DNA from: Companilactobacillus versmoldensis DSM 14857 = KCTC 3814
Lineage (GTDB): Bacteria; Bacillota; Bacilli; Lactobacillales; Lactobacillaceae
Direction of reading: 5' to 3'
Length of the DNA: 64,000 nucleotides
NCBI RefSeq assembly: GCF_001434295.1
Contig: NZ_AZFA01000002.1
Coordinates: 124,001-188,000, forward strand
Below the pieces are notes generated by a model that was given only the letters and a program-made list of their open reading frames with translations, ran no database searches and was not told the DNA's origin. This document shows, piece by piece, positions 36,035 through 45,437 of this stretch (the stretch's first letter is position 1; every line of letters starts with the position of its first letter). The translations under genes and the position numbers were made by a program.

Positions 36035-37162
36035 CTAACCAATTACCTTTTGATAAACAGCACGTAAATCATCATCACTTGGTACAACAGGATTGCCAGG
36101 GAATGTGGCATCCTTTTTAGCATATTCGATCACACGATCAGTTTCCTTAACTGCTTCATTGTGATCAACACCAAAGGCACGTAATGATTTAGCACAATTC
36201 ATTTCTGACATCATTTGATTAATAGTTCTTTCAATCTTCTTAACGGCTACTTTGTCGCCGGCACCATTGCCAACGAGACCACATTTACGTGCAGCAGCCG
36301 CATATTTATGGAGCGCTGTTTCACTGTGCTCTGCATTATATTCAACAACATATGGTAATGTCATTGCACAAGCTAACCCATGTGGCACGTGGAAGATTGC
36401 TCCAAGTTGATGAGCAATCGCATGACAGAATCCTAAGCCTGCAGCATTAAAGGCCATACCAGCAGCTGTTGAAGCTTCGTGAACTGTCTTACGCAACTCG
36501 AAATTATCAGGTTGTTTCATGACAACTTCGACTAAATCATCAAGAATGACACCCATTGCCTTTTCTGAGAAGGCTTCAGTGAACAAATTAGCATCTTTTG
36601 CTACCAATGATTCCAATGAATGTGTCAAAACATCCAACCCAGAATAAGCAGCAACTGAAGCTGGTGCACTCATAACTAATTCAGGGAACAAGATGGAAAT
36701 ATCTGGTGTCAAATAATCATCCATGATTGGAAATTTAACATTATTCTTTTCATCTGTAATAACCGCTGTATTAGTTACTTCTGAACCTGTACCACTTGTT
36801 GTTGGGATACCAATGAAGCAATTAACTTTCTTATTAGTAACCTTTTCTCCAAAGAAACGAATCCCTTTGGCAGTATCAATAGCGGAACCACCACCAACAG
36901 CAATGATGATTGTTGGGACAATTTTTTCAAAGACACGTACCCCAGCAATGATATTTGTTAACGGTGGATTAGGTTTAACATCGGAAAATACTTCGACATG
37001 ATTTTTAGCATGAACATGACTCCGTATTTTATTTAATTCTTCGCTTCCGTCAAGGAATGGATCACAAACCATTAGGATTGTTTGATCTTTAATGGCATCA
37101 AGTGTGTCTAGACTGTCTTTGCCGGAAATAATATGTGGCTTTAAACTGAAATCTACTACCAT
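36035..37162 (-). CDS. pduQ: Iron-containing 1-propanol / 1,3-propanediol dehydrogenase
   Basis: Group III alcohol dehydrogenase of 375 residues that reduces propionaldehyde or 3-hydroxypropionaldehyde and regenerates NAD+ inside the shell. The GGGSAIDTAKGI motif (about 90) binds the dinucleotide. His residues of the metal site are in GFCHAIAHQLGAIFHVPHG near 250. It follows pduP by 16 bases. Redox-linked expression fits the Rex-type operator upstream of pduA. Confidence 0.95.
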   Translation of the reverse strand: MVVDFSLKPHIISGKDSLDTLDAIKDQTILMVCDPFLDGSEELNKIRSHVHAKNHVEVFSDVKPNPPLTNIIAGVRVFEKIVPTIIIAVGGGSAIDTAKGIRFFGEKVTNKKVNCFIGIPTTSGTGSEVTNTAVITDEKNNVKFPIMDDYLTPDISILFPELVMSAPASVAAYSGLDVLTHSLESLVAKDANLFTEAFSEKAMGVILDDLVEVVMKQPDNFELRKTVHEASTAAGMAFNAAGLGFCHAIAHQLGAIFHVPHGLACAMTLPYVVEYNAEHSETALHKYAAAARKCGLVGNGAGDKVAVKKIERTINQMMSEMNCAKSLRAFGVDHNEAVKETDRVIEYAKKDATFPGNPVVPSDDDLRAVYQKVIG

Positions 37163-37178
37163 TATTTACACTCCTTTT

Positions 37179-38594
37179 TTAGTTCCATGACTTTAATGAA
37201 AATCCTTGTGGTGAATTCAATCTGCGACGACGAGTATAAGTCTTGGCAGTAGCAGTTCCTTCACCAGTAGGTGTAGCAATTGTCAAGGCTGAAGCACCTG
37301 TATGACCAACACCAGTACCTGCAAAGGTTGGACCATTAACAACAAAAATCGATGTGTTCATACGGTGAGCAGCTTTGTTGATATGAACTAAATTATTTGA
37401 GTGGATCGAGGCAGTATGGTGATTACCACCTTCAACGTAGTAAGCAGTCTTCAGTGTGCTATCAAAATCAGGGCAACAAACAATAGGAACAATTGGCATC
37501 AACATTTCTGTAAGTGTAAATGGATGATCTTTGTCAGCTTCCAAGATAATGATCTTTGGTGTACCTGTGTATGAAACATGAGCTTCATCAAGAATAAAGG
37601 TTGCGTCTTTACCGACAAACTTACGGTTGGGAGTACCATTCTTATTGATAGTCATGTCTATCATTCTGTCGATATCAGCTTTGTTAGTAACCATGAAGGC
37701 ACCTTCAGCTTCCATCTTTTGGATCAATTGATCTTTGACAGGTTTTTCAACGATAACTTCTTTTTCGGCTGTACATAAAATATCATTATCAAAAGCAGCT
37801 GAAGTTACGATATTGTGAGCTGCCAAATCAATATCAGCAGTAGCATCAACGATAGCTGGAGGATTACCAGCACCGGCGCCAATAGCCTTTTTACCTGATG
37901 TCATTGCTTGATGAACAACGGCAGGACCACCAGTAACTGAAAGTGCGGCAATATCAGGATGTTTCATCATTCTTTGAACTGATTCGATAGTTGGTTCACT
38001 GATACCAGTAACCAAATTCTTAAGACCAGTTGCTTGATAAACAAACTCATTCAACTTTTCAATTGTCCAACGAGTAATGTTCTTAGCACCAGGGTGAGCA
38101 CCAAAGTATACTGTGTTACCACCGGCCAACATCATGATGGCATTGGCAATAACTGTTTCAGATGGGTTAGTAGAAGGACCAACTGCACCAATTACACCAT
38201 AAGGTGCATATTCGTACATGATCAAACCACCATCACCTGTTTCAGCTTCCGGTTGTAAAATTTCTGGTCCAGGTGTGTTGTATAAAGCATTGTTCAATTT
38301 AGCAATCTTTGCATCAACAGTACCCATACCTGTTTCTTCTTTAATTTGTTTTGCCATCCATTCGATGTAAGGTTTAAAACCTGTTTTAATCGCATCGAGA
38401 ACTTGGTTTCTAGTATCAATTGAAGCATCGATAAATGAATCTTCAGCAACCTTAGCTGCTGCAATTGCATCGTCAACATTATCAAAAATACCGTTCTCAC
38501 CAGAATCATTCGATACACCATTTGAGCTGGATGCACCGGCATTTTGTAGTTCTTCAGTTAAAATGCTTCTGATTTTATCTTCTAAATTATCCAT
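37179..38594 (-). CDS. pduP: CoA-acylating propionaldehyde dehydrogenase
   Basis: Oxidises propionaldehyde or 3-HPA with CoA and NAD+. 471 residues. An N-terminal amphipathic peptide (MDNLEDKIRSILTEELQNAG) followed by a Ser/Asn-rich linker matches the encapsulation signal of PduP. The catalytic Cys is in DNDILCTAEKEV near residue 274. PSTNPSETV near 138 is typical of acylating aldehyde dehydrogenases. The start overlaps the stop of the preceding gene by one base. Confidence 0.95.
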   Translation of the reverse strand: MDNLEDKIRSILTEELQNAGASSSNGVSNDSGENGIFDNVDDAIAAAKVAEDSFIDASIDTRNQVLDAIKTGFKPYIEWMAKQIKEETGMGTVDAKIAKLNNALYNTPGPEILQPEAETGDGGLIMYEYAPYGVIGAVGPSTNPSETVIANAIMMLAGGNTVYFGAHPGAKNITRWTIEKLNEFVYQATGLKNLVTGISEPTIESVQRMMKHPDIAALSVTGGPAVVHQAMTSGKKAIGAGAGNPPAIVDATADIDLAAHNIVTSAAFDNDILCTAEKEVIVEKPVKDQLIQKMEAEGAFMVTNKADIDRMIDMTINKNGTPNRKFVGKDATFILDEAHVSYTGTPKIIILEADKDHPFTLTEMLMPIVPIVCCPDFDSTLKTAYYVEGGNHHTASIHSNNLVHINKAAHRMNTSIFVVNGPTFAGTGVGHTGASALTIATPTGEGTATAKTYTRRRRLNSPQGFSLKSWN

Positions 38595-39067
38595 TATTTA
38601 AGTCCTTCCAAAATATAGTTGACGATTGTTAAACTGACTGCTTGATCTTCTTCAACAGCACCGCCACTTACTCCTACTGATCCAATGATCTGATTATTTA
38701 CGATGATAGGATTACCTCCAGCGAATGAAGCTAATTTACCATCCAACATGCCACCCATTTGATACAAAGGTGCACCTGGTTGAATCTGATCACTAATATC
38801 TTTAGTAGGCATTTTCATTGAGACAGCTGACCAAGCCTTTTTCGGAGCAAGTTCTAAGCTGACCATATTTGCATTTGGCATATGATACATCAGGATCGGT
38901 TGTGCATATGCATCGGTGATGCACATTGTGACTCCGACGTTCATATCATTTGCCTTTTTTTCTCCGGCATCTAAAGCTTTTTGGAGATTATGTCTGTCAA
39001 AAGCTGAAGTGCCATCAGAATTTTTGATTGAACTTTGTATTTTCACAAAAATATTCTCTGGTGTCAT
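38594..39067 (-). CDS. Haem-binding GlcG/HbpS-family protein (PduO C-terminal domain type)
   Basis: A 157-residue protein of the family fused to the adenosyltransferase in Salmonella PduO but encoded separately here. It has an N-terminal helix, CITDAYAQPILMYHMPNAN (about 48-66) and the glycine-rich end GSVGVSGGAVEEDQ near 130. The family can bind haem or corrinoid-like ligands and act in redox sensing. It sits two bases after pduO, which supports a split version of the same functional unit. Confidence 0.85.
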   Translation of the reverse strand: MTPENIFVKIQSSIKNSDGTSAFDRHNLQKALDAGEKKANDMNVGVTMCITDAYAQPILMYHMPNANMVSLELAPKKAWSAVSMKMPTKDISDQIQPGAPLYQMGGMLDGKLASFAGGNPIIVNNQIIGSVGVSGGAVEEDQAVSLTIVNYILEGLK

Positions 39068-39069
39068 CG

Positions 39070-39642
39070 TTAATTCACTTCTTTCTTATAATTATCAAGA
39101 ACTTTATCAACTAAGCCTTCTATTTGATCAACATAATCTTCATCTCGAGCTAAGATGTATAGAAAATCTGATAAACGGTTCACGTACTTGAGAACGTCTG
39201 GTCTGATCGTGACTTCATCGTTAAGATGATCGATCAGTCTTTCAGCTCTCCGACAGACCGAACGGCACAAATGTAAATGTGCGCCGGCCACGCTCCGCCC
39301 TGGCAAAATAAATTCATGCAAAACGGGCAATTTAGCCGTATATTCGTCAATAACATTTTCAAGTAGTTTGGTATCAGATTTACCGATTGCTTTACTATGT
39401 TGGTAAAAACTCTCGGCATCCTCATTTGCCAGTTCTCCAGCAACGAGAAATAGATTATTTTGAATTAAATCCAAAAGTTGAAAATTCTTTGGATCCTTAC
39501 AAAATTTTTGAGCAACGCTTAATTGGCTATTTAATTCGTCAACTGAACCATATGTCTCAACACGTAAAGAATATTTCTTAACACGTGTCCCGTCATACAG
39601 AGAAGTTTTACCTTTGTCACCTTTTTTTGTATAAATTCCCAT
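39070..39642 (-). CDS. pduO: PduO adenosyltransferase of the pdu operon
   Basis: ATP:cob(I)alamin adenosyltransferase, 190 residues, without the C-terminal domain found in Salmonella PduO. TKKGDKGKTSLYDG binds ATP; VDELN, FILPGRSVAGAHLH, CRRAERLID and NRLSDFLY follow. It recycles damaged cofactor for the diol dehydratase. It differs clearly from the two copies in the corrinoid part of the locus, pointing to a separate origin. Confidence 0.94.
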   Translation of the reverse strand: MGIYTKKGDKGKTSLYDGTRVKKYSLRVETYGSVDELNSQLSVAQKFCKDPKNFQLLDLIQNNLFLVAGELANEDAESFYQHSKAIGKSDTKLLENVIDEYTAKLPVLHEFILPGRSVAGAHLHLCRSVCRRAERLIDHLNDEVTIRPDVLKYVNRLSDFLYILARDEDYVDQIEGLVDKVLDNYKKEVN

Positions 39643-39653
39643 AATAAATTCCT

Positions 39654-39929
39654 CTACTTATCAAATCGATCTATGATTCCGACGATTGCTGAATCGCTGG
39701 CCTCATTTCTCACTGGACCGTTCTTGGTGTCGGAAATTCTAGCAGCCGCACCTCTTACTAATAGAACAGCTTCTCCAATACCTGCTCCGACGGTGTCAAT
39801 CGACACCTCTTCACAACGTACCGGATTTTTTGAACTATCGACTGGTTGAACGATCATTAATTTCTTACCGACCAACGAATGGGCCTTTTGTGTTGAAACA
39901 ACACTACCAACCACAATTCCCATGTACAT
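39654..39929 (-). CDS. pduN: Microcompartment vertex protein
   Basis: EutN/CcmL-family pentamer of 91 residues that caps the shell vertices. It starts with MYMGIVVGSVVSTQK, with GAGIGEAVLLVRGAAAR near residue 50, as in BMC-P proteins. The start overlaps pduM by 26 bases. ATG 39923 is an alternative start. Confidence 0.93.
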   Translation of the reverse strand: MYMGIVVGSVVSTQKAHSLVGKKLMIVQPVDSSKNPVRCEEVSIDTVGAGIGEAVLLVRGAAARISDTKNGPVRNEASDSAIVGIIDRFDK

Positions 39930-40419
39930 TTTCTTCAGTCCTTTCCACTGTTTCTATCTTTCTGGAATATAATTCTTCGTTTGCATAGGCCGTAATGATT
40001 TGGTGATGACTTTTCAATAAATAACTACCAGGTGTTAAAAACATTACGTCATTTCGAGTAATAGCTTTACGTCCAATTGCATTTATTGTTTTACCATCTT
40101 TACTAACAAATGAAAACGGCGTTTTAACGACTAAATTCCAAGGCAACAACTGTAAATTTAAAAATCCTAATCTCATTTCAAATTCAACATCATAACTAAG
40201 TCCTTTTTGAATCCAATCGACCCAAGGATCATGAATATCAAAATCATTGAGATGATGAATCAAGGAAAGATCCAGAGATGAAATAACAATTTTTTGGTTT
40301 TCCAAAAATACTTCAACATCCGGAACTTGTCCGCTACCTTCGACCTTAAAAGTATTATGTGATCTAGCTTCAATGACTTGCATCACTGTATCGATCAATT
40401 TGTTTTGATCACCATTCAT
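39904..40419 (-). CDS. pduM: PduM microcompartment assembly protein
   Basis: A 171-residue protein placed between pduL and pduN, where PduM lies in other pdu operons. PduM is needed for normal shells in Salmonella, but its biochemical role is unknown. Sequence conservation is low: only the general length, the LMTPGSYLLKSHHQIITAYA-like end region (about 130-150) and the position support the call. Confidence 0.8.
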   Translation of the reverse strand: MNGDQNKLIDTVMQVIEARSHNTFKVEGSGQVPDVEVFLENQKIVISSLDLSLIHHLNDFDIHDPWVDWIQKGLSYDVEFEMRLGFLNLQLLPWNLVVKTPFSFVSKDGKTINAIGRKAITRNDVMFLTPGSYLLKSHHQIITAYANEELYSRKIETVERTEENVHGNCGW

Positions 40420-40444
40420 CTAGGTCACCATCCTTTCTTAAGGT

Positions 40445-41092
40445 CTATTTATCTTGATCATCATTGATGATATATGCCTTTGTGTCACTTTGAACATTAG
40501 CGGCATTGGCTTCATCAGTATCAATGTGCATTTCAGTAACAAAATCTTTTCTTGGTCTTGCCACAACATCTTCAAAAATGGTCTTACGATCTTGTGATCT
40601 GACTTCAACTTTGACGATGTCACCATATTTCAAACCATATTTTTCAGCATCAGCTAAACTCATGTGAATATGACGTTTAGCAGCAATCACACCCTGTACT
40701 TGAATTTCAGCGTTATCAGTTTTAACGGTGATTGATGGAGTTCCGTCTAAATTACCTGATAATCTGATTGGTGCATCAATATTCAATTGACGTGCCTCAG
40801 TCCGTGAAATTTCAATTTGTGAATGGCTTCTAGCTGGTCCCAACAGTCTAACATGTGGGATCTGGACCCCATTAGGTCCTACTAAAGTAACTGTTTGCTT
40901 AGCAGCAAAATCGGCGGGTTGTTTCAATTGACGATACAATTCAAACTTTTGACCTGGAAATAATGTTGCGAAATCTTCTTCTGACAGATGAATATGGTGG
41001 TTTGAAACACCGATTGGGATGCCGCCATCATCCTTATTTAATTCTTCACTGATGATACGACGGATCGTCGTACGTAGTTGTTCATCGTTCAT
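40445..41092 (-). CDS. pduL: Phosphate propanoyltransferase
   Basis: Transfers the acyl group from CoA to phosphate and recycles CoA within the compartment. 215 residues. The zinc-site histidines lie in GVSNHHIHLSEED (about 28-40) and AAKRHIHMS near 132, and the RSHSQIEISRTEAR segment is conserved. The N-terminal MNDEQLRTTIRRIISEELNK resembles an encapsulation peptide. GGAGG precedes the ATG. Confidence 0.95.
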   Translation of the reverse strand: MNDEQLRTTIRRIISEELNKDDGGIPIGVSNHHIHLSEEDFATLFPGQKFELYRQLKQPADFAAKQTVTLVGPNGVQIPHVRLLGPARSHSQIEISRTEARQLNIDAPIRLSGNLDGTPSITVKTDNAEIQVQGVIAAKRHIHMSLADAEKYGLKYGDIVKVEVRSQDRKTIFEDVVARPRKDFVTEMHIDTDEANAANVQSDTKAYIINDDQDK

Positions 41093-41121
41093 TGTTGTTC
41101 CTCCACTCTATTGATCACAGA

Positions 41122-41397
41122 TTATTTGTTGTTTGGTAAAATCTTTTCAACATCTGAATGTGGACGAGGGATTACGTAACTTGAAACGACTTCTCCAACT
41201 TGTTCAGCTGATGATGTACCAGCATCAACGGCAGCTTTAACGGCACCAACATCACCACGAACGAGAACTGTTACTAGTCCTGAACCAATTTTTTCATATC
41301 CTTCAAGAGATACATTAGCTGCTTTAACCATTGCATCGGCTGCTTCGATAGCACCGACTAAACCTTTTGTTTCGATCATACCTAAAGCGTTATTCAT
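41122..41397 (-). CDS. pduJ: Microcompartment hexamer shell protein PduJ
   Basis: BMC-domain protein of 91 residues, with [20 protein letters not shown] and [11 protein letters not shown]. It is nearly identical in plan to PduA (47952-48239) and is expected to form the main flat hexamers of the shell. The pore loop near residues 37-42 carries small residues, suited to small polar metabolites. Confidence 0.95.
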   Translation of the reverse strand: MNNALGMIETKGLVGAIEAADAMVKAANVSLEGYEKIGSGLVTVLVRGDVGAVKAAVDAGTSSAEQVGEVVSSYVIPRPHSDVEKILPNNK

Positions 41398-41414
41398 AAT
41401 AATTTCCTCCGAAC

Positions 41415-41894
41415 TTATTTTTTCTTGTTGTCTGTATTATTGTTTCTAGTGTTGTTACTGCGTCTAGTAGTTGACTTATTAGTCGAATTCGATTGTTTTG
41501 GAGTTGACTTCTCAGTCTTATTACTATTGTCAGCTGGTTTAGTTTCTGACTTAGACTCAGTCTTTGGTTCAGCCTTTGTGGCTGGTTTAGTTTCAGTTTC
41601 TGGTGCTTCTGGTGCACTAGGTTTTGTTTGACTAAACTCAGATAAATCATTTGCTGGTCTAGCGATAACTTTGCTAGATACGAAATTATCGACTCTTTTA
41701 GCAGTATCTTCTCCAGCGGCAACACTGGCATTAACAGCGCCTACGTCGCCTGTAACGTAGACTGTCATCCAGCCATCACCTCGAGCACGTTCAACCTTTT
41801 GAATTTCAACATCAGCAGTTTTGACCATTTGATCGGCTACATAAACAGCCGTTGAATAGCCAACAACTTCAACTAATCCAAGGGATTCACTCAT
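41415..41894 (-). CDS. pduK: Microcompartment shell protein PduK with low-complexity tail
   Basis: About 159 residues: an N-terminal BMC domain ([20 protein letters not shown], then [15 protein letters not shown]) and a C-terminal tail of some 65 residues rich in Lys, Thr, Ser, Asn and Glu with no cysteine. The tail replaces the cysteine-bearing extension of enteric PduK. ATG 41894 follows GAGGGTG at a good distance. One base separates it from pduH. Confidence 0.9.
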   Translation of the reverse strand: MSESLGLVEVVGYSTAVYVADQMVKTADVEIQKVERARGDGWMTVYVTGDVGAVNASVAAGEDTAKRVDNFVSSKVIARPANDLSEFSQTKPSAPEAPETETKPATKAEPKTESKSETKPADNSNKTEKSTPKQSNSTNKSTTRRSNNTRNNNTDNKKK

Positions 41895-41895
41895 T

Positions 41896-42261
41896 TTATT
41901 CACCCTCTTCTGTTATGACTTTAAATGGAATACCTTTAACTAACCGAGCAGCATTAGTACCTAGTCGATTAATATTTGTTTGATTCGAGAGAGCCACTTT
42001 AAATAATGGCTCGTCAGCAGGAAGATTTTTTTGATGCAAGTATGCAAATTCATTGTCATAAGCCAACCCAACTCCTAATTGAGAAGCGAGTGCAGCTTGG
42101 TAAGCTTTTTCAACAGTCGACATCGTTGAAAGATCAGCGATATCTTGGTCATCTATTTCACGAAAGGGGATACTTTCTTCTTCAATGCCATATAGTGCAG
42201 TTTGAAATTGCTCTGAATTATCAGCTTTAGCAATAAATATTTCCGGCTTTTTAACATCCAT
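41896..42261 (-). CDS. pduH: Diol dehydratase reactivase, small subunit
   Basis: A 121-residue subunit that pairs with PduG to release inactivated cobalamin from the dehydratase. The fold resembles the dehydratase medium subunit, with GVGLAYDNEFAYLHQKNLP near residue 65. The start overlaps the pduG stop as TAATG, indicating coupled synthesis of the two subunits. Confidence 0.9.
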   Translation of the reverse strand: MDVKKPEIFIAKADNSEQFQTALYGIEEESIPFREIDDQDIADLSTMSTVEKAYQAALASQLGVGLAYDNEFAYLHQKNLPADEPLFKVALSNQTNINRLGTNAARLVKGIPFKVITEEGE

Positions 42262-44093
42262 TATTTATTCCTCAAACTTTCTGCATACGTTAAGATCAAT
42301 CCTGTGGCGACGGCATTACGTGGTCCTTCGATTGCCCGAATATTTCCTCGACCGGCGACTAAGTTGTAATGTGATAGTTCATCAGTAACTAATTGTGGTA
42401 TCTCAAAGTCCAAAGCAGAACCACCAACGATGACTACAAATGGAATATCCCGAATGTTGCCAGTTGGCGAAACGTGCTTCAAAGCTCTAATTGCATTCTC
42501 GACAAAGACCCGTTTCTTAGCTGTCCGACGAATCGTCTTGATTTTCTCGATACTAAGATCACCGGGAACAGGAACGAAACCAGTTGGTTTAACAACCACG
42601 GTTTTAGCAAACAAGTTACCTGGTAAGGCTTTGTCGAAAAATTGAACACTGCCATCTTCATGGCGGATAAAGAACAAACTTTCAACTTTTGCTAATGGAT
42701 ACTTCTTGATATCTTCAGCTAAGTACAAATCATCTAAACCTAATTCCGAGTTAATGATCATTGAGACCATATCCCCAGCACCAGCTAAATGAATCGCAAC
42801 TGATTTCCCAGTTGGATCAATGATTGAAGCATCAGTCGAACCAGCGCCTAAGTCAAGAATTGCCATTGGGGCTGATGTTCCTGGAGTAGTTAGGGCTCCT
42901 AAGATGGCTGATTGTGCTTCAGCACCACCAATTTCAACGTTCACACCAAAAGCCTTTTCCATCTCATCAGCTATCATCGACATCTGAAGATGATCGGATT
43001 TCACCATTGATGCGATCCCGACGGCTTGTTCCATTGAGAACTCACCAGCTAGACCACCTTTAACATTGATAGGAACCGAAGTATTGACTGCTAGTAAATC
43101 TTGGATGGCAATTTGATCCATCTTTTTGTCAGTCAATTTAGCCATTGTTTCCCGAACACGCTCAAGCATTCCACCGATATTAGTACCGGCCTCACCTGTA
43201 ACATCATCAATTTGTTCAAACGAAGAAACAGCTTCCATGATCTTATCGGCACCACCTGATAGACTCACTGTCTTCGGAGCTGGTTTTCCATGGATCGTGA
43301 TCGAACCTGCTGGGATGACTCTTTCTTTGACATCCCCTTTAGGAGTTTTGATGACGACCGCTGAACGGTTACCGATCAAGGCTCTTGAAACAGGTACAAT
43401 ATTTTTCGTTTCTTTGGAATTCAAATTGAAAACTGTGGCGATACCGTATGGGTTGGACAATTGAGAAATAACCTTTCCCTTGTCGGCAACCTCAACGGCC
43501 GATAACATATTGATCGGAATCTTGTCGATGAAAGCAACTTCATCGACGATGGGAATCGTTTTGTCCAAACGGTTGTCAACTAAGACACCGTCATCGGATT
43601 GAAGAATAGCAGCAGTGATTTTATAACCGTGTTTCCAGTAGGCGTTGATCAACTTGGCAACGTCAGCGAAATCAAGTTCTTTAGGAACGATGACTACGTA
43701 GTCGCGACCGTCTCCACCCTTGTCAGCTAAATCTCTAATATCAATCGTGTAACCGATTCCGACGCCAACACCACCAGGTGTCTTGGGGTTGTGACCGATC
43801 ATTGTCGATTCAGTGATGACTGTTTCAGTGATTGTTTCCATTGCAACATCACCAATTACCGGTGTAGCTTCATTGATCCTAATAAGGTCAACGTCGCTCA
43901 TTTCAATGTCGCTTTTTTTCAACAATCCATTGATTGAATTACGGATACCCATCATATTTTGCTTGGTACCTTTGATTCCGGTAGTTTCAGCAATATTTGA
44001 ATTAATAAAATTTATTGAACCATCCTCAGCTATTTCAGCTAATACAACTTCAGTAGATGAATTACCTATATCTACACCAATTACTCTTTGCAA
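42261..44093 (-). CDS. pduG: Diol dehydratase reactivase, large subunit
   Basis: ATP-dependent reactivating factor of about 610 residues with actin-like ATPase fold. VIGVDIGNSSTEVVLAE opens the protein, and LDLGAGSTDASII near 415 is the second phosphate loop. It exchanges damaged cofactor in PduCDE so PduO can supply fresh AdoCbl. TTG 44093 is chosen because GGTGA lies five bases upstream; a TTG at 44105 is the alternative. A 7-bp hairpin overlies this junction. Confidence 0.93.
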   Translation of the reverse strand: MQRVIGVDIGNSSTEVVLAEIAEDGSINFINSNIAETTGIKGTKQNMMGIRNSINGLLKKSDIEMSDVDLIRINEATPVIGDVAMETITETVITESTMIGHNPKTPGGVGVGIGYTIDIRDLADKGGDGRDYVVIVPKELDFADVAKLINAYWKHGYKITAAILQSDDGVLVDNRLDKTIPIVDEVAFIDKIPINMLSAVEVADKGKVISQLSNPYGIATVFNLNSKETKNIVPVSRALIGNRSAVVIKTPKGDVKERVIPAGSITIHGKPAPKTVSLSGGADKIMEAVSSFEQIDDVTGEAGTNIGGMLERVRETMAKLTDKKMDQIAIQDLLAVNTSVPINVKGGLAGEFSMEQAVGIASMVKSDHLQMSMIADEMEKAFGVNVEIGGAEAQSAILGALTTPGTSAPMAILDLGAGSTDASIIDPTGKSVAIHLAGAGDMVSMIINSELGLDDLYLAEDIKKYPLAKVESLFFIRHEDGSVQFFDKALPGNLFAKTVVVKPTGFVPVPGDLSIEKIKTIRRTAKKRVFVENAIRALKHVSPTGNIRDIPFVVIVGGSALDFEIPQLVTDELSHYNLVAGRGNIRAIEGPRNAVATGLILTYAESLRNK

Positions 44094-44103
44094 ATTAATC
44101 ACC

Positions 44104-44122
44104 AACTAGTATTAAACTAGTT
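44104..44122 (-). repeat. Inverted repeat at the pduE/pduG junction
   Basis: AACTAGT-ATTAA-ACTAGTT, a perfect 7-bp stem spanning the pduE stop codon and lying just upstream of the pduG ribosome-binding site. It has no T-run, so it is not a terminator; it may tune translation or mRNA processing. Confidence 0.4.
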
Positions 44123-44659
44123 GTCTCCTTTGAGCTTTTTACGTTTCTTGTATTCAACAGCAGCCTCACGAACGAAGTCGGCACAGATTTTTGCACCATA
44201 TTTGTTCTCGAGCTCATCTGCCATATCTAACAACTCTTGTTCTGATGAACGATATGGTCTTAATGAACCATACATTTCCAAAACTCTCTCATCAGGAACC
44301 TTTGTTAATTCAGCAGCACGATCAAAATTACTTTGAATCGATGGTCTACCAGCACTAGCAGCGATTTCTCCTTGTGCCTTTAATGTTTGTGGAGAGATAC
44401 GAAGATCTTCCGCCTCAACATCACCATTGATAGCAGCTTCAAGGGTTACTTCCTTAACATTTTTTCCTGTTGGTGCATTGACCATATCAGGATGTTTTTG
44501 GAACAAAGGATAATCATCACGAGTCATTGTTTTATTTGAATCTGAGCTAGTTGAAGTTGAACTAGCTGTAGCTGTGGTTGTATTTGAAGATGATTGATTG
44601 TTCGATTCATCTTGAACATTGTTAACAATTTTGCTAATTAAATCATTTATTTCTGTCAT
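44117..44659 (-). CDS. pduE: Diol/glycerol dehydratase small subunit
   Basis: Gamma subunit of the B12-dependent dehydratase, 180 residues. An N-terminal helix (MTEINDLISKIVNNVQDES) and a Ser/Thr-rich linker precede the conserved TRDDYPLFQKHPDMV core near 45. Such extensions in diol dehydratases mediate solubility control and shell targeting. Confidence 0.95.
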   Translation of the reverse strand: MTEINDLISKIVNNVQDESNNQSSSNTTTATASSTSTSSDSNKTMTRDDYPLFQKHPDMVNAPTGKNVKEVTLEAAINGDVEAEDLRISPQTLKAQGEIAASAGRPSIQSNFDRAAELTKVPDERVLEMYGSLRPYRSSEQELLDMADELENKYGAKICADFVREAAVEYKKRKKLKGDN

Positions 44660-44676
44660 TTATACCACCTGTTAGA

Positions 44677-45408
44677 TTAGTCGAAGTTTAATTCGATTTC
44701 GTCTGGATCCTTTCCAGGTACAACGTATTTCGTTTCCTTAATATGCATCAAAGCTGATTTGGCTTGATATTTAACACGAGCCATCTGGTCATTGACAGTT
44801 GGAACTGGAGATGGAGATTCTCCTTTGGCATATCTAGCGGCATTAGCACCGATAGAACGATATGTCTTTAAATCAAGCACTGGTGCTTGTGGGAATAATT
44901 CCAAGTTTGATAATGGTTCCAAATCTTTTTGATGAATAATACTTGTACCTTTTGATTGGATAGCAACAGCAACTCCTGAGCCAGAGTACTTGTCACCTTC
45001 AGCTCCGGCGAAAGAAACATCAGCGGTCCGGTAAACTTTGATGACACGAGCTTTAAGCCCTTGCTCTTCGATTCCGGCTGTTACTTGACGAAGGATATCT
45101 TTATGTTTTACACCAGTCATATTTTCTGTCATATGTTCAGCAAATCCTGGCAAAACAGCAACGACGACTTCATCAGTTGAAGTTCCTTTTTTAGCTTTTC
45201 CTACATGTTTGAACCAATCTAATTGCAATGGTGCATCTGTACCTGGCTTTGGCTTAGTAGCAGTAGCTGTGGCTGTTGCACTATTTGCAGATTGGTCACT
45301 TGTTGAGTTGTTGCCAGAAAAATCAACCTTTTTATCAGTTGCCTTTGTTTCAGCAATAACTTGACGAATAATATCTCTTAGTAATTTTTCATTAATTTCT
45401 TCACTCAT
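44677..45408 (-). CDS. pduD: Diol/glycerol dehydratase medium subunit
   Basis: Beta subunit, 243 residues, contributing to the cobalamin-binding interface. An N-terminal amphipathic helix ([19 protein letters not shown]) plus an Ala/Thr alternating linker precede the core that begins near residue 60. Enteric PduD uses the same N-terminal segment as an encapsulation signal. [11 protein letters not shown] and the [11 protein letters not shown] segment are conserved. Confidence 0.95.
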   Translation of the reverse strand: MSEEINEKLLRDIIRQVIAETKATDKKVDFSGNNSTSDQSANSATATATATKPKPGTDAPLQLDWFKHVGKAKKGTSTDEVVVAVLPGFAEHMTENMTGVKHKDILRQVTAGIEEQGLKARVIKVYRTADVSFAGAEGDKYSGSGVAVAIQSKGTSIIHQKDLEPLSNLELFPQAPVLDLKTYRSIGANAARYAKGESPSPVPTVNDQMARVKYQAKSALMHIKETKYVVPGKDPDEIELNFD

Positions 45409-45437
45409 AAATTTGACCTCCCCTCACACTATTTTTT

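Noticed and set aside
41390-41731. A 113-codon open frame overlapping pduK
   Set aside because: It is a shifted reading of the low-complexity pduK tail with biased repetitive composition and no ribosome-binding site.
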